Source: Candidatus Villigracilis saccharophilus (GTDB taxonomy: Bacteria; Chloroflexota; Anaerolineae; Anaerolineales; Villigracilaceae). Taken from it: a DNA stretch of 64,000 nt. The notes beneath the pieces were generated by a model, which was not told where the DNA came from, made no database searches, and saw only the letters and a program-made list of their open reading frames with translations. The translations under genes and the position numbers were made by a program. Of the stretch, positions 16,115-26,700 are shown in pieces (positions within the stretch are counted from its first letter, which is position 1; every line of letters starts with the position of its first letter). The DNA lies in NCBI GenBank assembly GCA_016709305.1, contig JADJNA010000062.1, forward strand, positions 167,001 through 231,000, written 5' to 3'.

Positions 16115-18511
16115 ATGAAATATCAGATCAACAAAGCAGTCGTGATCGGTTCTGGCACAATGGGCGCAGCGTTGGCGGCGCACCTTGCCAATGCAGGCGT
16201 GCCTGTCACGCTGTTGGATATCGTTCCAAAGGATGCGCCTGCTGGCGATAAAGCCCCGCGTAATAAAATCGTCAATGAAGGTTGGGATCGCTGCTTGAAG
16301 GCCAAGCCCGCCAACTTGATGTCTGCGGATTTGAAGACGCTTGTTAAGTTGGGAAATCTTGAAGATGATTTTAGCGTCATCGCCGAAGCGGATTGGGTGA
16401 TCGAAGCCATTGTTGAAAACCTCAAAATCAAAGTGGATTTGATGACGCGTATTGATGAAATCCGCAAACCAACCACCATCATCAGTACCAATACTTCAGG
16501 CATTCCTGTCAAGGATATTGCGAATGGCCGTTCGGAAGGGTTCAAGCAACATTTCCTCGGCACACATTTCTTCAATCCGCCGCGCTATTTGAAATTGCTT
16601 GAGATCATTCCCACTGCTGATACATCTTCAGATGTGGTTGAGTTCATCAGTCACTTTGGCGAATATCGTTTGGGCAAGGGCGTTGTACTTTGCAAGGATA
16701 CACCTAACTTTATAGGAAATCGCATGGCGTTTGGCACGGGTGCATTTGGATTGGATTTCATCATCAAGAATGGCTACACCGTGGATGAAGTCGACGCTCT
16801 TACTGGACCTTTGATGGGTCGGCCAAAAACAGCAACATTCAGGCTGATAGACCTGGTCGGCCTGGATGTATGGGACCACGTTGGTCGCAACCTTGCGCCT
16901 TTGATCCCGCATGATACACTGGGACAAAAATATCTGGCGGCTGAGAAACCCAATCAATTAATTGCGACCATGATTGAGCGTAAATGGCTGGGCAATAAAA
17001 CCAAAGTTGGTTTCTATAAGGAATCTCGCGGCGCGGATGGCAAGAAAGAGTTCTATTCACTTGACCTGAATACTCTTGAACACGTCGCGCCGACCAAGCC
17101 GCGCTTCGACTCTGTCAAGGCTGCGAAAGATGTCCCAGAATTGGGTGACAGGCTCAAGGTCATGTTGGGCGCGGATGATAAGGCGGCGACTCTTGTCAAA
17201 GCGTTGACCTATCAAAGTTTCCAATATGCATCCACATTATTGCCTGAGATCGCTGATTCCGCCAAGCCGATCGACGATGCAGTCCGTTGGGGATTCATGC
17301 ACGAAGCAGGTCCGTTCGAAACCTGGGATATGCTCGGCGTGAAAGCAACACTGGAACGCATGAATGCCGATGGCTATCCAGCCGCAGAGTGGGTGGATGC
17401 AATGTTGAAGAATGGCTGTGAGACTTTCTATCAATACAAGGATGGCGTCAAAGTCGGTGTGTACGATGTTCAGAAAAAGAATTACGTCGAGATCAAAGTC
17501 CCTGCTGGCATGGTCTTACTTAGTGATTTCAAACGTGCCAAAAAGGTAATCCACGAGAATGCTGGCGCGTCTTTATATGACATTGGTGATGGCGTCGCGC
17601 TGGTTGAATTCCATACAAAGATGAACGCGCTTGACGATGATATTTTTGAGATCACATCTGAAGCGCTTGACCGTGTTGAAAAGGATTTTGACGGCTTGGT
17701 GATCGGCAACGAAGCGGACAATTTCAGCGCAGGCGCGAATTTGTTCATGGTGGTGGTTGCGGCTCAACAGGGCATGTGGGACACGCTCGATGGCGCGATC
17801 CGCAAATTGCAGAACATGAACATGCGTATGCGTTACTTCCCAAAGCCTGTGGTTGTTGCGCCTGCAGGTCTTGCGCTCGGCGGCGGTTGTGAAGTGACCA
17901 TGCATGCCAGTCGTGTTGTAGCGGCTTCTGAAACTTATATCGGCCTGGTTGAACTTGGCGCGGGCGTTATCCCTGCGGGTGCGGGTACAAAGGAATTTAT
18001 GCGGCGCATTGTCAACCCTGCGATGCGAACTGAAAACGCGGAAGTGTTGCCATTTTTACAACGCGCCTTCCTGCAAATTGGACAGGCAAAAGTTGCCACG
18101 TCCGCTGAAGAAGCGCGCAGCATGGGAATCCTCGGTCCGCAGGATCGAATCATTCTAAATCGTGATCATTTGCTCACTGAGGCAAAGCGTGAGGTTTTGC
18201 ACATGGCCGCCGCTGGTTACCGCCCGCCTGCGCCTGAGTTGATTTACGCAGCAGGACGTGACATGTATGGCGCGATGAAGATCGGCGCATGGTCGTTCAA
18301 GGAAGGCAAGTACATTACAGATTATGACTCCCATATTGCGACCAAACTGGCGTACATCATGGCTGGTGGCGGGTTGACCAAGCCGCAATGGGTCTCGGAA
18401 CAATATATACTTGACCTTGAACGTGAAGCGTTCCTGTCCTTATGCGGTGAAGAGAAGACACAGGCAAGAATGTGGTCGTTGTTGCAGACAGGGAAACCTT
18501 TAAGGAATTAG
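16115..18511 (+). CDS. fadN: 3-hydroxyacyl-CoA dehydrogenase/enoyl-CoA hydratase fusion (FadN-like)
   Basis: This 798-residue bifunctional enzyme carries out the middle two beta-oxidation steps. The NAD-binding domain is first (VIGSGTMGAALAAHLANAG), with the dehydrogenase signature GTHFFNPPRYLKLLEIIP and substrate-binding C-terminal domains to about residue 450. The crotonase domain follows from about residue 480 (LSDFKRAKKVIHENAG, then EADNFSAGANLFM and LALGGGCEVTMHASRVVA, which form the oxyanion hole, and ETYIGLVELGAGVIPAGAGT). This order, dehydrogenase before hydratase, is that of Bacillus FadN and opposite to E. coli FadB. It starts two bases after the dehydrogenase stop. Confidence 0.93.
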   Translation: MKYQINKAVVIGSGTMGAALAAHLANAGVPVTLLDIVPKDAPAGDKAPRNKIVNEGWDRCLKAKPANLMSADLKTLVKLGNLEDDFSVIAEADWVIEAIVENLKIKVDLMTRIDEIRKPTTIISTNTSGIPVKDIANGRSEGFKQHFLGTHFFNPPRYLKLLEIIPTADTSSDVVEFISHFGEYRLGKGVVLCKDTPNFIGNRMAFGTGAFGLDFIIKNGYTVDEVDALTGPLMGRPKTATFRLIDLVGLDVWDHVGRNLAPLIPHDTLGQKYLAAEKPNQLIATMIERKWLGNKTKVGFYKESRGADGKKEFYSLDLNTLEHVAPTKPRFDSVKAAKDVPELGDRLKVMLGADDKAATLVKALTYQSFQYASTLLPEIADSAKPIDDAVRWGFMHEAGPFETWDMLGVKATLERMNADGYPAAEWVDAMLKNGCETFYQYKDGVKVGVYDVQKKNYVEIKVPAGMVLLSDFKRAKKVIHENAGASLYDIGDGVALVEFHTKMNALDDDIFEITSEALDRVEKDFDGLVIGNEADNFSAGANLFMVVVAAQQGMWDTLDGAIRKLQNMNMRMRYFPKPVVVAPAGLALGGGCEVTMHASRVVAASETYIGLVELGAGVIPAGAGTKEFMRRIVNPAMRTENAEVLPFLQRAFLQIGQAKVATSAEEARSMGILGPQDRIILNRDHLLTEAKREVLHMAAAGYRPPAPELIYAAGRDMYGAMKIGAWSFKEGKYITDYDSHIATKLAYIMAGGGLTKPQWVSEQYILDLEREAFLSLCGEEKTQARMWSLLQTGKPLRN

Positions 18512-18516
18512 TCTAG

Positions 18517-18555
18517 AGTCAAAAGTCTTGTGACTTTCGACCATCGACCTTTGAC
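18517..18555. repeat. short intergenic repeat patch
   Basis: The gap before the thiolase gene contains AGTCAAAAGTC, GACTTTCGAC and GACCTTTGAC, three near copies of one 10-mer in alternating orientation that can fold into a hairpin. It resembles the word-like patches at other gaps. Confidence 0.5.
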
Positions 18556-18567
18556 AAGGAGTTTAAC

Positions 18568-19749
18568 ATGAAAGATGCTGTTATTGTTTCCGCAGTTAGA
18601 ACACCCGTTGGAAAAGCCAAACGCGGTGGCCTCGCCACGGTTCGACCCGACGAAATGGCTGCCGCCACAATAAAAGAATTACTCAAGCGGACGCCGAATC
18701 TTGACCCCGCTGAAATTGAAGACGTGGTCCTTGGTTGTGCCTTCCCTGAAGGGGAGCAGGGCATGAATGTCGCCCGAATGATCGCGCTACGCGCAGGCTT
18801 GCCTGATACTGTTCCCGCCGAAACGATCAATCGTTATTGCTCGTCCGGCGTGCAATCCATTGCGCATATTGCACATGCCATCAAGTCAGGCGATATTGAG
18901 ATCGGTATTGGCGGTGGCGTTGAATCCATGTCCATGGTGCCGATGATGGGTTATAAATTCTCGCCCAATCCGCACTTTGCAATGGATCTTCCGCACTACT
19001 ACACCAATATGGGACTCACTGCTGAAAATGTCTCTGTCAAATATGGGATCAGCCGTGAAGATCAGGATGAATTCTCATTCAAGAGTCACCAAAAAGCTGC
19101 CAAAGCCGTAACCTCAGGCCTGTTTGATCCTGAATTGGTTTCAATTGATGTGGAAGTGACCGAACTAGACGCAGACGAGAAACCTGTCAAGAAAAACTTC
19201 ACAGTGAAGCGGGATGAAGGTCCGCGGGCAGATACAACTGTGGAAGCGCTTGCCAAGCTAAAACCAGCTTTCAAAGAAGGTGGAGTGATCACAGCTGGAA
19301 ACTCCTCACAAATGTCTGATGGCGCATCGGTTGTAATGGTCATGTCTTCAGATAAAGCCAGACAATTGGGACTAGAACCGTTGGCACGTTTTGTCGCATT
19401 CGCAGTTGGTGGAGTTCCGCCCGAGCTAATGGGCATTGGACCGATTGCTGCCATTCCGAAGGCATTGAAGGTGGCTGGTTTATCCCTCAATGATATTGAC
19501 CTGATAGAATTGAATGAAGCCTTCGCAGCACAGGGATTGGCGATCATGCGTACCTTGGAAATTGACGAAAGCAAAGTTAATGTCAACGGCGGCGCGATCG
19601 CCCTCGGACATCCGCTTGGCTGTACAGGCTCAAAGCTGACCACGCAGCTTATTTACGAGATGGGTCGCCGTAAATCCAAATATGGCATGGTGACCATGTG
19701 TATCGGCGGCGGAATGGGCGCGGCCGCGATCTTTGAAAATTTACAATAA
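18568..19749 (+). CDS. fadA: acetyl-CoA acyltransferase (3-ketoacyl-CoA thiolase)
   Basis: The 393-residue thiolase releases acetyl-CoA in the last step of beta-oxidation. The nucleophilic Cys91 lies in NRYCSSGVQS; the His of LNEAFAAQ-N and GHPLGCTGSK and the second Cys in MCIGGGMGAA complete the active site. An AAGGAG ribosome site precedes ATG 18568. Position after the FadN-like gene makes a degradative thiolase more likely than a biosynthetic one. Confidence 0.93.
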   Translation: MKDAVIVSAVRTPVGKAKRGGLATVRPDEMAAATIKELLKRTPNLDPAEIEDVVLGCAFPEGEQGMNVARMIALRAGLPDTVPAETINRYCSSGVQSIAHIAHAIKSGDIEIGIGGGVESMSMVPMMGYKFSPNPHFAMDLPHYYTNMGLTAENVSVKYGISREDQDEFSFKSHQKAAKAVTSGLFDPELVSIDVEVTELDADEKPVKKNFTVKRDEGPRADTTVEALAKLKPAFKEGGVITAGNSSQMSDGASVVMVMSSDKARQLGLEPLARFVAFAVGGVPPELMGIGPIAAIPKALKVAGLSLNDIDLIELNEAFAAQGLAIMRTLEIDESKVNVNGGAIALGHPLGCTGSKLTTQLIYEMGRRKSKYGMVTMCIGGGMGAAAIFENLQ

Positions 19750-19771
19750 AATTAATAAGGAGAAATAATAA

Positions 19772-20098
19772 ATGGCACTCACAATTGCAGACCTCATGTC
19801 CAAAATGCCTGGAGCATTTATCCCTGAAAAAGCGGCGGAACTTGATGCCACGATCCAGTTTAAATTTACAGGTGCGGAACCAGGTGATTGGTATGCGACA
19901 GTCAAAGACGGGAAAGTGGAGGTTTCTCAAGGAGTTTTCGCCACACCCAAGATGACTCTCACCGCTGATTCTGCTGATTATGTAAAGATATTCACAGGTG
20001 AAATTGACGGCATGCAAGCCTTCATGCAGGGTAAGTTGAAACTGGCAGGTGATCTAAACCTTGCCATGAAGCTCACGCAAATGTTCAAGATCAAATAG
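19772..20098 (+). CDS. SCP-2 sterol-transfer family protein
   Basis: This 108-residue protein is a stand-alone SCP-2 domain (MPGAFIPEKAAELDATIQF, then TVKDGKVEVSQG and TPKMTLTADSADYVKIFTGE). Such proteins bind fatty acyl-CoAs or other lipids in a hydrophobic tunnel. As the last gene of the beta-oxidation operon it probably delivers or holds acyl-CoA. It starts 22 bases after the thiolase stop with an AAGGAG ribosome site and is followed by a terminator. Confidence 0.88.
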   Translation: MALTIADLMSKMPGAFIPEKAAELDATIQFKFTGAEPGDWYATVKDGKVEVSQGVFATPKMTLTADSADYVKIFTGEIDGMQAFMQGKLKLAGDLNLAMKLTQMFKIK

Positions 20099-20115
20099 AA
20101 AAACCATAAGATTGG

Positions 20116-20154
20116 GCAAAAACTCGGAGGTCAGACTGGCTTCCGAGTTTTTGC
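20116..20154 (+). terminator. terminator of the beta-oxidation operon
   Basis: GCAAAAACTCGGA and TCCGAGTTTTTGC form a perfect 13-bp stem with a 13-base loop. Confidence 0.85.
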
Positions 20155-20214
20155 TTCCCTATTTTCGGCAATTGCAATTAGAATTTGAACATTCTTTTTT
20201 CAGGAGTAGTAAAC

Positions 20215-21072
20215 GTGGACTTTAGCTGGATATCACAACCCGAATCGTGGATCGCACTTCTTACCCTTATCGTGCTTGAATTGGTATTGGGTGTGGATAA
20301 CGTGATCTTTATTTCCATCCTCGCGGGCAAGTTGCCGCAGGCTGATCAACAACGTGCGCGCCGCACGGGAATTATGCTGGCGGTGGTTACTCGTATATTA
20401 TTGCTGCTTTCACTGTCATGGGTCATCAGTCTTGAGGAATCCCTCTTTACTTTGCCTTATTTCAATATCGGTATTTCAGGACGTGACCTGATCTTGCTGG
20501 TGGGCGGCATTTTCCTGCTTTGGAAAAGCACGACCGAGATCCACGAAAAGCTGGAAGGCAAGGAAGGCCATGCGACCGCGAAAGTGGGAGCAACCTTTAT
20601 GAGCGTTATCATCCAGATCATGCTGCTGGATATTGTCTTCTCGCTTGATTCCGTCATTACCGCTGTAGGCATGGTTGATGAATTGATGATCATGATCATC
20701 GCGGTTATTGTAGCTGCGGGAATTATGGTTTTCACATCCGGACCGATCGGCGAATTTGTGGAAAAGCATCCGACAGTAAAAATGCTGGCGCTCAGTTTCC
20801 TGCTGATGATCGGTTTTACGCTGGTCGTAGAAGGGCTGCATCAGCATATTCCAAAGGGATATGTATACTTCGCAATGGGTTTCTCGGTCTTTGTGGAAAT
20901 GATCAATCTTCGTGTGCGCGACAGCCATACCAAACCTGTCAACTTGCGCGATGCTTATAAAGAAACAAAGACTGTTGGTCAACTTGAACCTGCGACTGCC
21001 GCTGCTGCAGTAAAAGTCGGCGCAACCGCAAAACCAAAGAACAAGAAAAAAAGTGTAACAAAAAAGAAGTAG
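20215..21072 (+). CDS. TerC-family integral membrane protein
   Basis: The 285-residue protein most likely starts at GTG 20215, just after CAGGAG. It has seven or more membrane helices and the TerC signatures: LELVLGVDNVIFISILAGKL in the first helix and LDIVFSLDSVITAVGMV in the middle, each with conserved Asp in the membrane. The tail (from about 255) is Ala/Lys-rich and cytoplasmic. TerC/Alx/YkoY proteins export or handle metals such as Mn2+. I found no yybP-ykoY manganese riboswitch in front of it. Confidence 0.9.
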   Translation: MDFSWISQPESWIALLTLIVLELVLGVDNVIFISILAGKLPQADQQRARRTGIMLAVVTRILLLLSLSWVISLEESLFTLPYFNIGISGRDLILLVGGIFLLWKSTTEIHEKLEGKEGHATAKVGATFMSVIIQIMLLDIVFSLDSVITAVGMVDELMIMIIAVIVAAGIMVFTSGPIGEFVEKHPTVKMLALSFLLMIGFTLVVEGLHQHIPKGYVYFAMGFSVFVEMINLRVRDSHTKPVNLRDAYKETKTVGQLEPATAAAAVKVGATAKPKNKKKSVTKKK

Positions 21073-21074
21073 AT

Positions 21075-21110
21075 AAAAAGGACTTTGTTTTGAACAACAA
21101 AGTCCTTTTT
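21075..21110. terminator. bidirectional terminator between terC and thrB
   Basis: A perfect 15-bp stem AAAAAGGACTTTGTT/AACAAAGTCCTTTTT with a six-base loop separates two convergent genes; A and T runs serve both strands. Confidence 0.92.
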
Positions 21111-21117
21111 ATGCCAT

Positions 21118-22004
21118 TCACGAAACTCGATGTACGCCCATCATGCTTGGTTGTGTAATGAGACCTTGTGTCATGATTCCTCTTTCTTCAAATGCCCACC
21201 TGACCTCTGCTTTTGTTTGCTCTGCTTTGTCAGGAGCTACAAAAACAATAATGGATGGCCCTGCGCCTGACAAAGCTGCTGCGCCGAATCGTTTTGCGGT
21301 TTTGTAGGCAGACATTCCGCCGGCAATATGTTTTAAGCGGTAAGGTTGATGAATACGGTCATCCATTACTTTTTGCAGGAGTTCAAGGTCGCCGCTTCGC
21401 AGTGCATCCACCACAAGTGTTGCCCGCCCAATGTTATACACTGCATCTGTGCGGGAAACTGATTTTGGCAAAACTGCGCGCGCGACACGTGTCGGCCAGT
21501 CTGCGTTTGGCTTGACGATCACAATGGTGAATTCCGGGATTTCGTAACGGCGCGAAATAATTTCATCGCCCGCCAGGACCGAGGAAACCAGTCCGCCAAA
21601 TAATGCAGGCGCGACATTATCGGGGTGGCCTTCCATTTCATTCGCCAGTTTTAATAATTCATTGTCATTCAATGGCCTGCCAAGTATTTCATTCGCGCCA
21701 AATAAACCAGCAACAATCGCCGCTGCGCTTGAGCCAAGTCCGCTGCTCATCATGATTTCGTTATGCGCGCAGATTTTCAAACCATACATTTTTTTTCCAC
21801 AAGTATCATGCAATAACGCAGAAGCCTTCGTTAACAGATTTCTTGTGCCCTTATTTAACTTCTCTGCGCCTTCACCCGTTACTTGATATGTGAGTTTGTC
21901 GGCTGGTTCAAAGGTGACTTCATTCCAAATATTCAAGGCAAGACCCAGACAATCAAAGCCTGGACCCAAATTGGCAGACGTGGCGGGGACCCGGATTTTA
22001 TCAT
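21118..22004 (-). CDS. thrB: homoserine kinase, probable one-base gap near the start
   Basis: The GHMP-kinase core is complete: LGPGFDCLGLALN, the phosphate loop MSSGLGSSAAAIV, EGHPDNVAPALFGG and the C-terminal ALSGAGPSIIVF. It phosphorylates homoserine in threonine synthesis. The standard first codon in frame is TTG 21969 inside the conserved LGPGFD, but the frame continues upstream with the family's own N-terminus (KIRVPATSAN) and then meets a stop without any start codon. Adding one T to the TTTT run at 21996-21999 links this to ATG 22004 and gives a 295-residue protein beginning MIKIRVPATSAN. The gene is divergent from threonine synthase, the next enzyme in the pathway. Confidence 0.88.
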
Positions 22005-22024
22005 GCGGACATTATATAATACCT

Positions 22025-22064
22025 GCGGCAACAAATTGTGTTTTTTTATGCAATTTGTTGCCGC
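22025..22064. promoter_or_regulatory. 14-bp palindrome between divergent thrB and thrC
   Basis: GCGGCAACAAATTG and its exact reverse complement flank a 12-base T-rich spacer. A TATAAT toward thrC lies just right of it (22071-22076) and an ATTATATAAT, readable toward thrB, just left (22011-22020). No good -35 box is seen for either, so an activator or repressor binding the palindrome is likely. Confidence 0.65.
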
Positions 22065-22103
22065 GATGGGTATAATCGTTTCATTCTTAATCTTGGAGTT
22101 GAC

Positions 22104-23138
22104 ATGACTTATCAAGGCTTGATCCATCGCTACGGGCATTTGCTCGATTTGCCTGCCCATACACAGAACATATCCCTGCTCGAAGGGAATACCCCGCTGA
22201 TTCCCATGCCGCGTTTGGGAAAGGAATTTGGCTGTGAATTGTTTGTCAAATTTGAGGGTTTGAATCCCACCGGCTCGTTCAAAGATCGCGGCATGACCGC
22301 CGCCATCAGCGAAGCTGTTGGGCGTGGCGCACAAACCGTGATTTGTGCCTCTACAGGCAACACTGCCGCCTCTGCTGCGGCATATGCGTCCCGTGCGGGG
22401 CTGCGCTCCATTGTGTTGATTCCTGAGGGCAAGGTGGCTGCTGGGAAACTGGCAGGCGCTATCGCTTATGGCGCGGAAGTCATCCAGATCCAAGGCTCAT
22501 TTGATGATGCGCTATCGCTGGTTGTTGAGATCACGCAGAAGACGCCAATCGCATTGGTCAACTCGATCAATCCGTATCGAGTTGAGGGACAGAAGACCGC
22601 AGCCTTTGAGATTTGCGATGTGTTAGACAATGCGCCTGATTGGTTATGCCTTCCAGTTGGAAATGCGGGCAACATCACGTCCTATTGGGCGGGATTCAAG
22701 CAGTATCAAAAAGGATTGCCGCAAGTACTGGGTGTTCAGGCCGCGGGCTCTGCTCCGCTGGTGTTGGGACATCCTGTTGACAACCCTGAGACGATCGCGA
22801 CGGCCATTCGCATAGGCAGACCTGCGCGCGGGGAGCAGGCACTTGAAGCTGCCCAACAATCCAATGGCAGGATCATTGCGGTTTCAGATGCAGAAATATT
22901 ATCAGCGCAGAAAATTCTTGCTAGCGAAGGGGTGTGGGTGGAACCTGCTTCAGCGGCAGGGCTTGCTGGTTTGATCGCGGAATCAGCTTTCGGCAAGTTT
23001 GATGCGAGCGGAAAGAGAATTGTTGTGGTCTGCACGGGACACGGGTTAAAGGACCCTTCCGTTATTACTGATTCATTCACCTCTCCGAAAGTTATCCCCG
23101 CAAATTACGAAGCGTTGATTTCGCTTGTAGGTGGATAA
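22104..23138 (+). CDS. thrC: threonine synthase
   Basis: From ATG 22104 (TTGGAG ribosome site) the protein has 344 residues. It is a pyridoxal-phosphate fold II enzyme: the PLP lysine lies in NPTGSFKDRGM, the substrate loop is STGNTAASAAAYA, the phosphate-binding loop is PVGNAGNIT, and a late serine/threonine-rich stretch is VVVCTGHGLKDP. It converts O-phosphohomoserine to threonine in the cytoplasm, using the product of the divergent thrB. The length fits the short bacterial form that is not feedback-controlled by SAM. Confidence 0.93.
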   Translation: MTYQGLIHRYGHLLDLPAHTQNISLLEGNTPLIPMPRLGKEFGCELFVKFEGLNPTGSFKDRGMTAAISEAVGRGAQTVICASTGNTAASAAAYASRAGLRSIVLIPEGKVAAGKLAGAIAYGAEVIQIQGSFDDALSLVVEITQKTPIALVNSINPYRVEGQKTAAFEICDVLDNAPDWLCLPVGNAGNITSYWAGFKQYQKGLPQVLGVQAAGSAPLVLGHPVDNPETIATAIRIGRPARGEQALEAAQQSNGRIIAVSDAEILSAQKILASEGVWVEPASAAGLAGLIAESAFGKFDASGKRIVVVCTGHGLKDPSVITDSFTSPKVIPANYEALISLVGG

Positions 23139-23536
23139 AAAGGTTCTCTGGAAATTGCTGTAATTTAGTCATATATGATGATGGCATCAAATAATTGGCA
23201 GCCATCCAAGTTCAGGCGGATGTGTTGGAATGGATGCTATATATTGAAGACACCGAAGCAACGCTGCTTGAGCATTTGACATCGTTGATGAAACCATCCA
23301 TCCTCTCTGCAGATAAAATCGTTCGTAATTCTTCCCGCCAGTTGCCGAGCAATTGGCGGGAAATTTTCATAACACTTCAAATCGCCATTTTATATCTTTT
23401 GCAGCCATTCCTGAATTTTGGAGTGCGCCTGCTTTGTGGAAAAGTTCTAATTATTTTTCTCTACCGTACCTGGAAATTGCCGAAATATATTGGAAATTGA
23501 TTGTAAGGTTATTTTTCCCCTGACTGGTAAAATAAA
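23139..23536. other. intergenic stretch before the second riboswitch
   Basis: No convincing gene is present; a 101-residue open frame (23195-23500) has no ribosome site or known motif. One hairpin is clear: CCCGCCAGTT pairs with AATTGGCGGG (23334-23360, one G-U), possibly a weak terminator for thrC although no T tract follows. Confidence 0.5.
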
Positions 23537-23620
23537 TATACGGCAAACCCGTTGAAAAACGGGGACGCAAAGCCATGGGTCTAAGATTGTTTTTGAACAA
23601 TACTGACTGCCAGGCCGCTC
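23537..23620 (+). promoter_or_regulatory. class I cyclic-di-GMP riboswitch (GEMM-I)
   Basis: The match to the GEMM-I consensus is close: TACGGCAAACC, a P2 stem CCGTT/AACGG capped by a GAAA tetraloop, GGGACGCAAAGCC, then GGGTCTAAG opening a P3 stem (ATTGTT/AACAAT) and the 3' signature GCCAGGCCGC, whose GCCG (23614-23617) closes P1 with CGGC (23541-23544). It lies about 100 bases before the start codon of the giant hybrid kinase. The expression platform is unclear: CCGCTC at the 3' edge could pair with GGGCGG at about 23649-23654, which would compete with P1, but no terminator with a T tract is visible. Confidence 0.92.
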
Positions 23621-23723
23621 AAATAGAAATATGTTTTTCATAGCAGTGGGCGGAAAATGCAGAGTTCAACCTCCAAATTTTGGATCAAAAGAATTATTCA
23701 TTAATTTTTAAGGACATCTGTCT

Positions 23724-26700
23724 ATGGGTAGAAAAACATTCGATCCGGTTGCTGCAACTTCTGGTAACTGGGAACTTTATAAATTTTCCAGCGTCCTCGC
23801 TCAAATGGCAGATACTGTAGTGATCACGGATTTTGACGGTGTGATTGAGTATGTTAATCCGGCTTTTGAGAGCTTGACGGGCTACAGCTCATCTGAAGTG
23901 ATCGGGGAAAAAAATAATATTTTGAAATCCGGACTGCACGATGTCGAATTTTACAAAAAGGTATGGGATACCATTTTGCAGGGGGAAGTTTTTCAGGGCA
24001 CATTCATTAATCGGAAAAAGAATCGAGAATTATTCTTTGAAACGAAGACGATCACTCCCATTCTGGATGGAAGCGGGAAAATTGTTAATTTTGTTTCGAC
24101 GGGCAAAGATATAACCGAGAGTAAAAAGATCGAAGCAGCGTTACTTGAAAGTGAAGAGCGGTTTAGATCCCTTTTTGAGGCCGGCAATGCTGTTATGTTA
24201 ATGATCGATCCGGATTCTGGAGAAATTGTGAACGCGAATCCGGCGGCGGCAAAATTCTATGGATATGCTCCTGATCAATTGACCACCATGAATATAGCCC
24301 AGATCAACCAGCTTCCCCCTGAGGAAGTCGAAGCGGAACGCCAACTGGCTAAAACAGAAACGCGCAATTACTTTGTTTTTCCGCATAAACTGGCCAATGG
24401 AGAAGTACGGATCGTGGAAGTTCATTCCCAACCGATAAAAAACAAAAGTAATACCCTGCTGTTCTCGATCATACAAGATGTTACCGAGCGTGAAAGGTTG
24501 GGAGAAATTGCGCGTCGACGCGAACAGGATCTGCAATTTCTCTATGAAGTCAGCCAGCGCTTGGTTCGTACGCTTGATCCGAATGAGATCTATCGGGTGG
24601 TGCTTGAATTTATTTCGTCTGTTGCCTCAACAGATATTCTGGTCATTTCTCAATATGACAATGACACCCAACTGATCACCTGCCGCGCTTACTGGATTGA
24701 CGATCAATGGATGGATGTAAGTTCCTTTCCATCGATTCCCCTTGAGGAGGAAGGCAAAGGTACGCAAAGTATTGTTATTCGCTCCGGCCATTCCATGTTG
24801 ATCGAAGATTTTCAAGCACAGGTTCGATCGGCTCAAGCCAATCATTATGTGGATGGAAAAGCAGGCGAAATCGTGGAAGAACTTCCCGAGGACGCGGAGG
24901 TTCCACATTCTGCGATGATCGTCCCCTTGAAAATTCAGGATGTGGTCATCGGGGTCATTCAAGTTATGTGCGGGCGGCTAAATGCGTATACTGAAGACCA
25001 ATTGAAACTGCTCGAAGCACTTTCATTGCATATTGCGTCTGCTGAGAATAATGCAGTGCTTTTTGCCCGGGTTCAGGCAGAATTAAGCGAACGCACCCGA
25101 GCTGAAGAACGTATGCGTATTCTTAACCGTACATATGCGGTATTAAGCGGGGTCAATAAGATTATTTTGCGTGTGCGCGACCCGCAGCAATTGTTCGATG
25201 AGGCCTGCAAAATAGCTGTTGAACAGGGTGGATTCCTTAAGGTGTGGATCGGAATGCTTGACCAACAGACGAAACAAGTAAAGCCTGTTGCATCCGCAGG
25301 GGAGACCTTCAATTATTTGGAAAGAATAAACATTTTTCTGGATGATATTGAACGTGGCCACGGTCCAACCGCGCTGGCTTTGCGGGGCGGGGATTATGTG
25401 GTGGTGAATGACGTTGCAAGTGATCCCCGCGTGTCTATCTGGCGGGAAGATGCTCTTGGATATGGATATCGTGCTGCTGCGGCTTTTCCGATCACGGTCA
25501 GAGGTGAGGCGCGCTATTCCCTCAGTCTATATGCATCCCAACCCGATTTCTTTAACGAGGATGAAGTTAAACAACTCAGCGACATGGCAGAGGATATTGC
25601 TTTTGCGCTGGACTATATTGAGCAGGAAAAAGATAGAAAGTTTGCCGAAGAGTCTTTGCGCCGTCGGAACGAGGAATATCGCCTGATATCCGATAATACC
25701 GGTGATGTCATTTGGGTTCTCGATCTTGATACGCAAGCCTTCACTTATGTCAGCCCGTCGATTCAGAAGCTTCGCGGGCTTACCCCACAGGAGGCACTTA
25801 AAGAAAGTCTGAGCGATTCGCTTACACCTGATTCGATGGCCCGGATTCAAATTATTTTGCCTGTCCGCCTACAAGCCTTTTTGCACAATCCCAAATTATC
25901 TACCTATACCGATCAGTTGGATCAATATCGAAAAGACCGGACCATTGTCAATCTTGAAGTGACGACTACCTTCGTGATCACTGGGACCGGCAAGATTCAG
26001 GTCGTCGGGGTTTCACATGATATCACTGAGCGCAAGCAGTCCGAGCTTCTTCAGGAAACGGTCTATCGAATTGCAGATGCAACCCAAAATACCGAGTCTC
26101 TTCAAGACCTGTATCCGCAGATCCACGAGCAAATAGCCAGAATCATGCCCGCTGAGAATTTTTACATCGCCTCATTTGATGAAGTCAACAACCTTCTGCA
26201 ATATGTTTATTCTGTGGATGAAAAAGATCCGTATGTGCCGACCCCGTTTCCCCCCGGAAGAGGCTTTACAGAATATGTGTTACGGACAGGTATGTCTCTG
26301 TTGTGTGATGATGAAAAGAAAAAGGAATTGGTGGCACAAAAAGAATGTGTTCCCACCGGTACAGCTTGCCAGATATGGCTTGGAGTGCCGCTGATCGCTC
26401 ATGCTAAAACGATTGGCGTGATGGTTGTTCAGCATTATTCGAATCCACTGGCTTTTGGAGAACGAGAACAGCATATTCTGGAATTTGTTTCTTCGCAGGT
26501 CGCAAATGCCATTGAGCGAAAAAAGATCGAAGAAAACATTCAATTAATAGAAAAACGAAACCGAGCGATCATTGAGAATGCGCCTGATGGCATTGTCTTG
26601 CTGGATACTGAAGGAAGGTTCGCCTATATCAGTCCATCCACCCAGGCGATTTTTGGTTACACCGATAAGGAAATGCTAGGCCAATCTTCATTGAAATTGG

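Noticed and set aside
20155..20214. yybP-ykoY-type manganese riboswitch before the TerC gene
   Set aside because: Only a terminator of the preceding operon and a 60-base leader are present; there is no room for the aptamer and no conserved core.
23195..23500. 101-residue open frame before the second riboswitch
   Set aside because: No ribosome site, no motif, and it contains a 10-bp hairpin; treated as intergenic.
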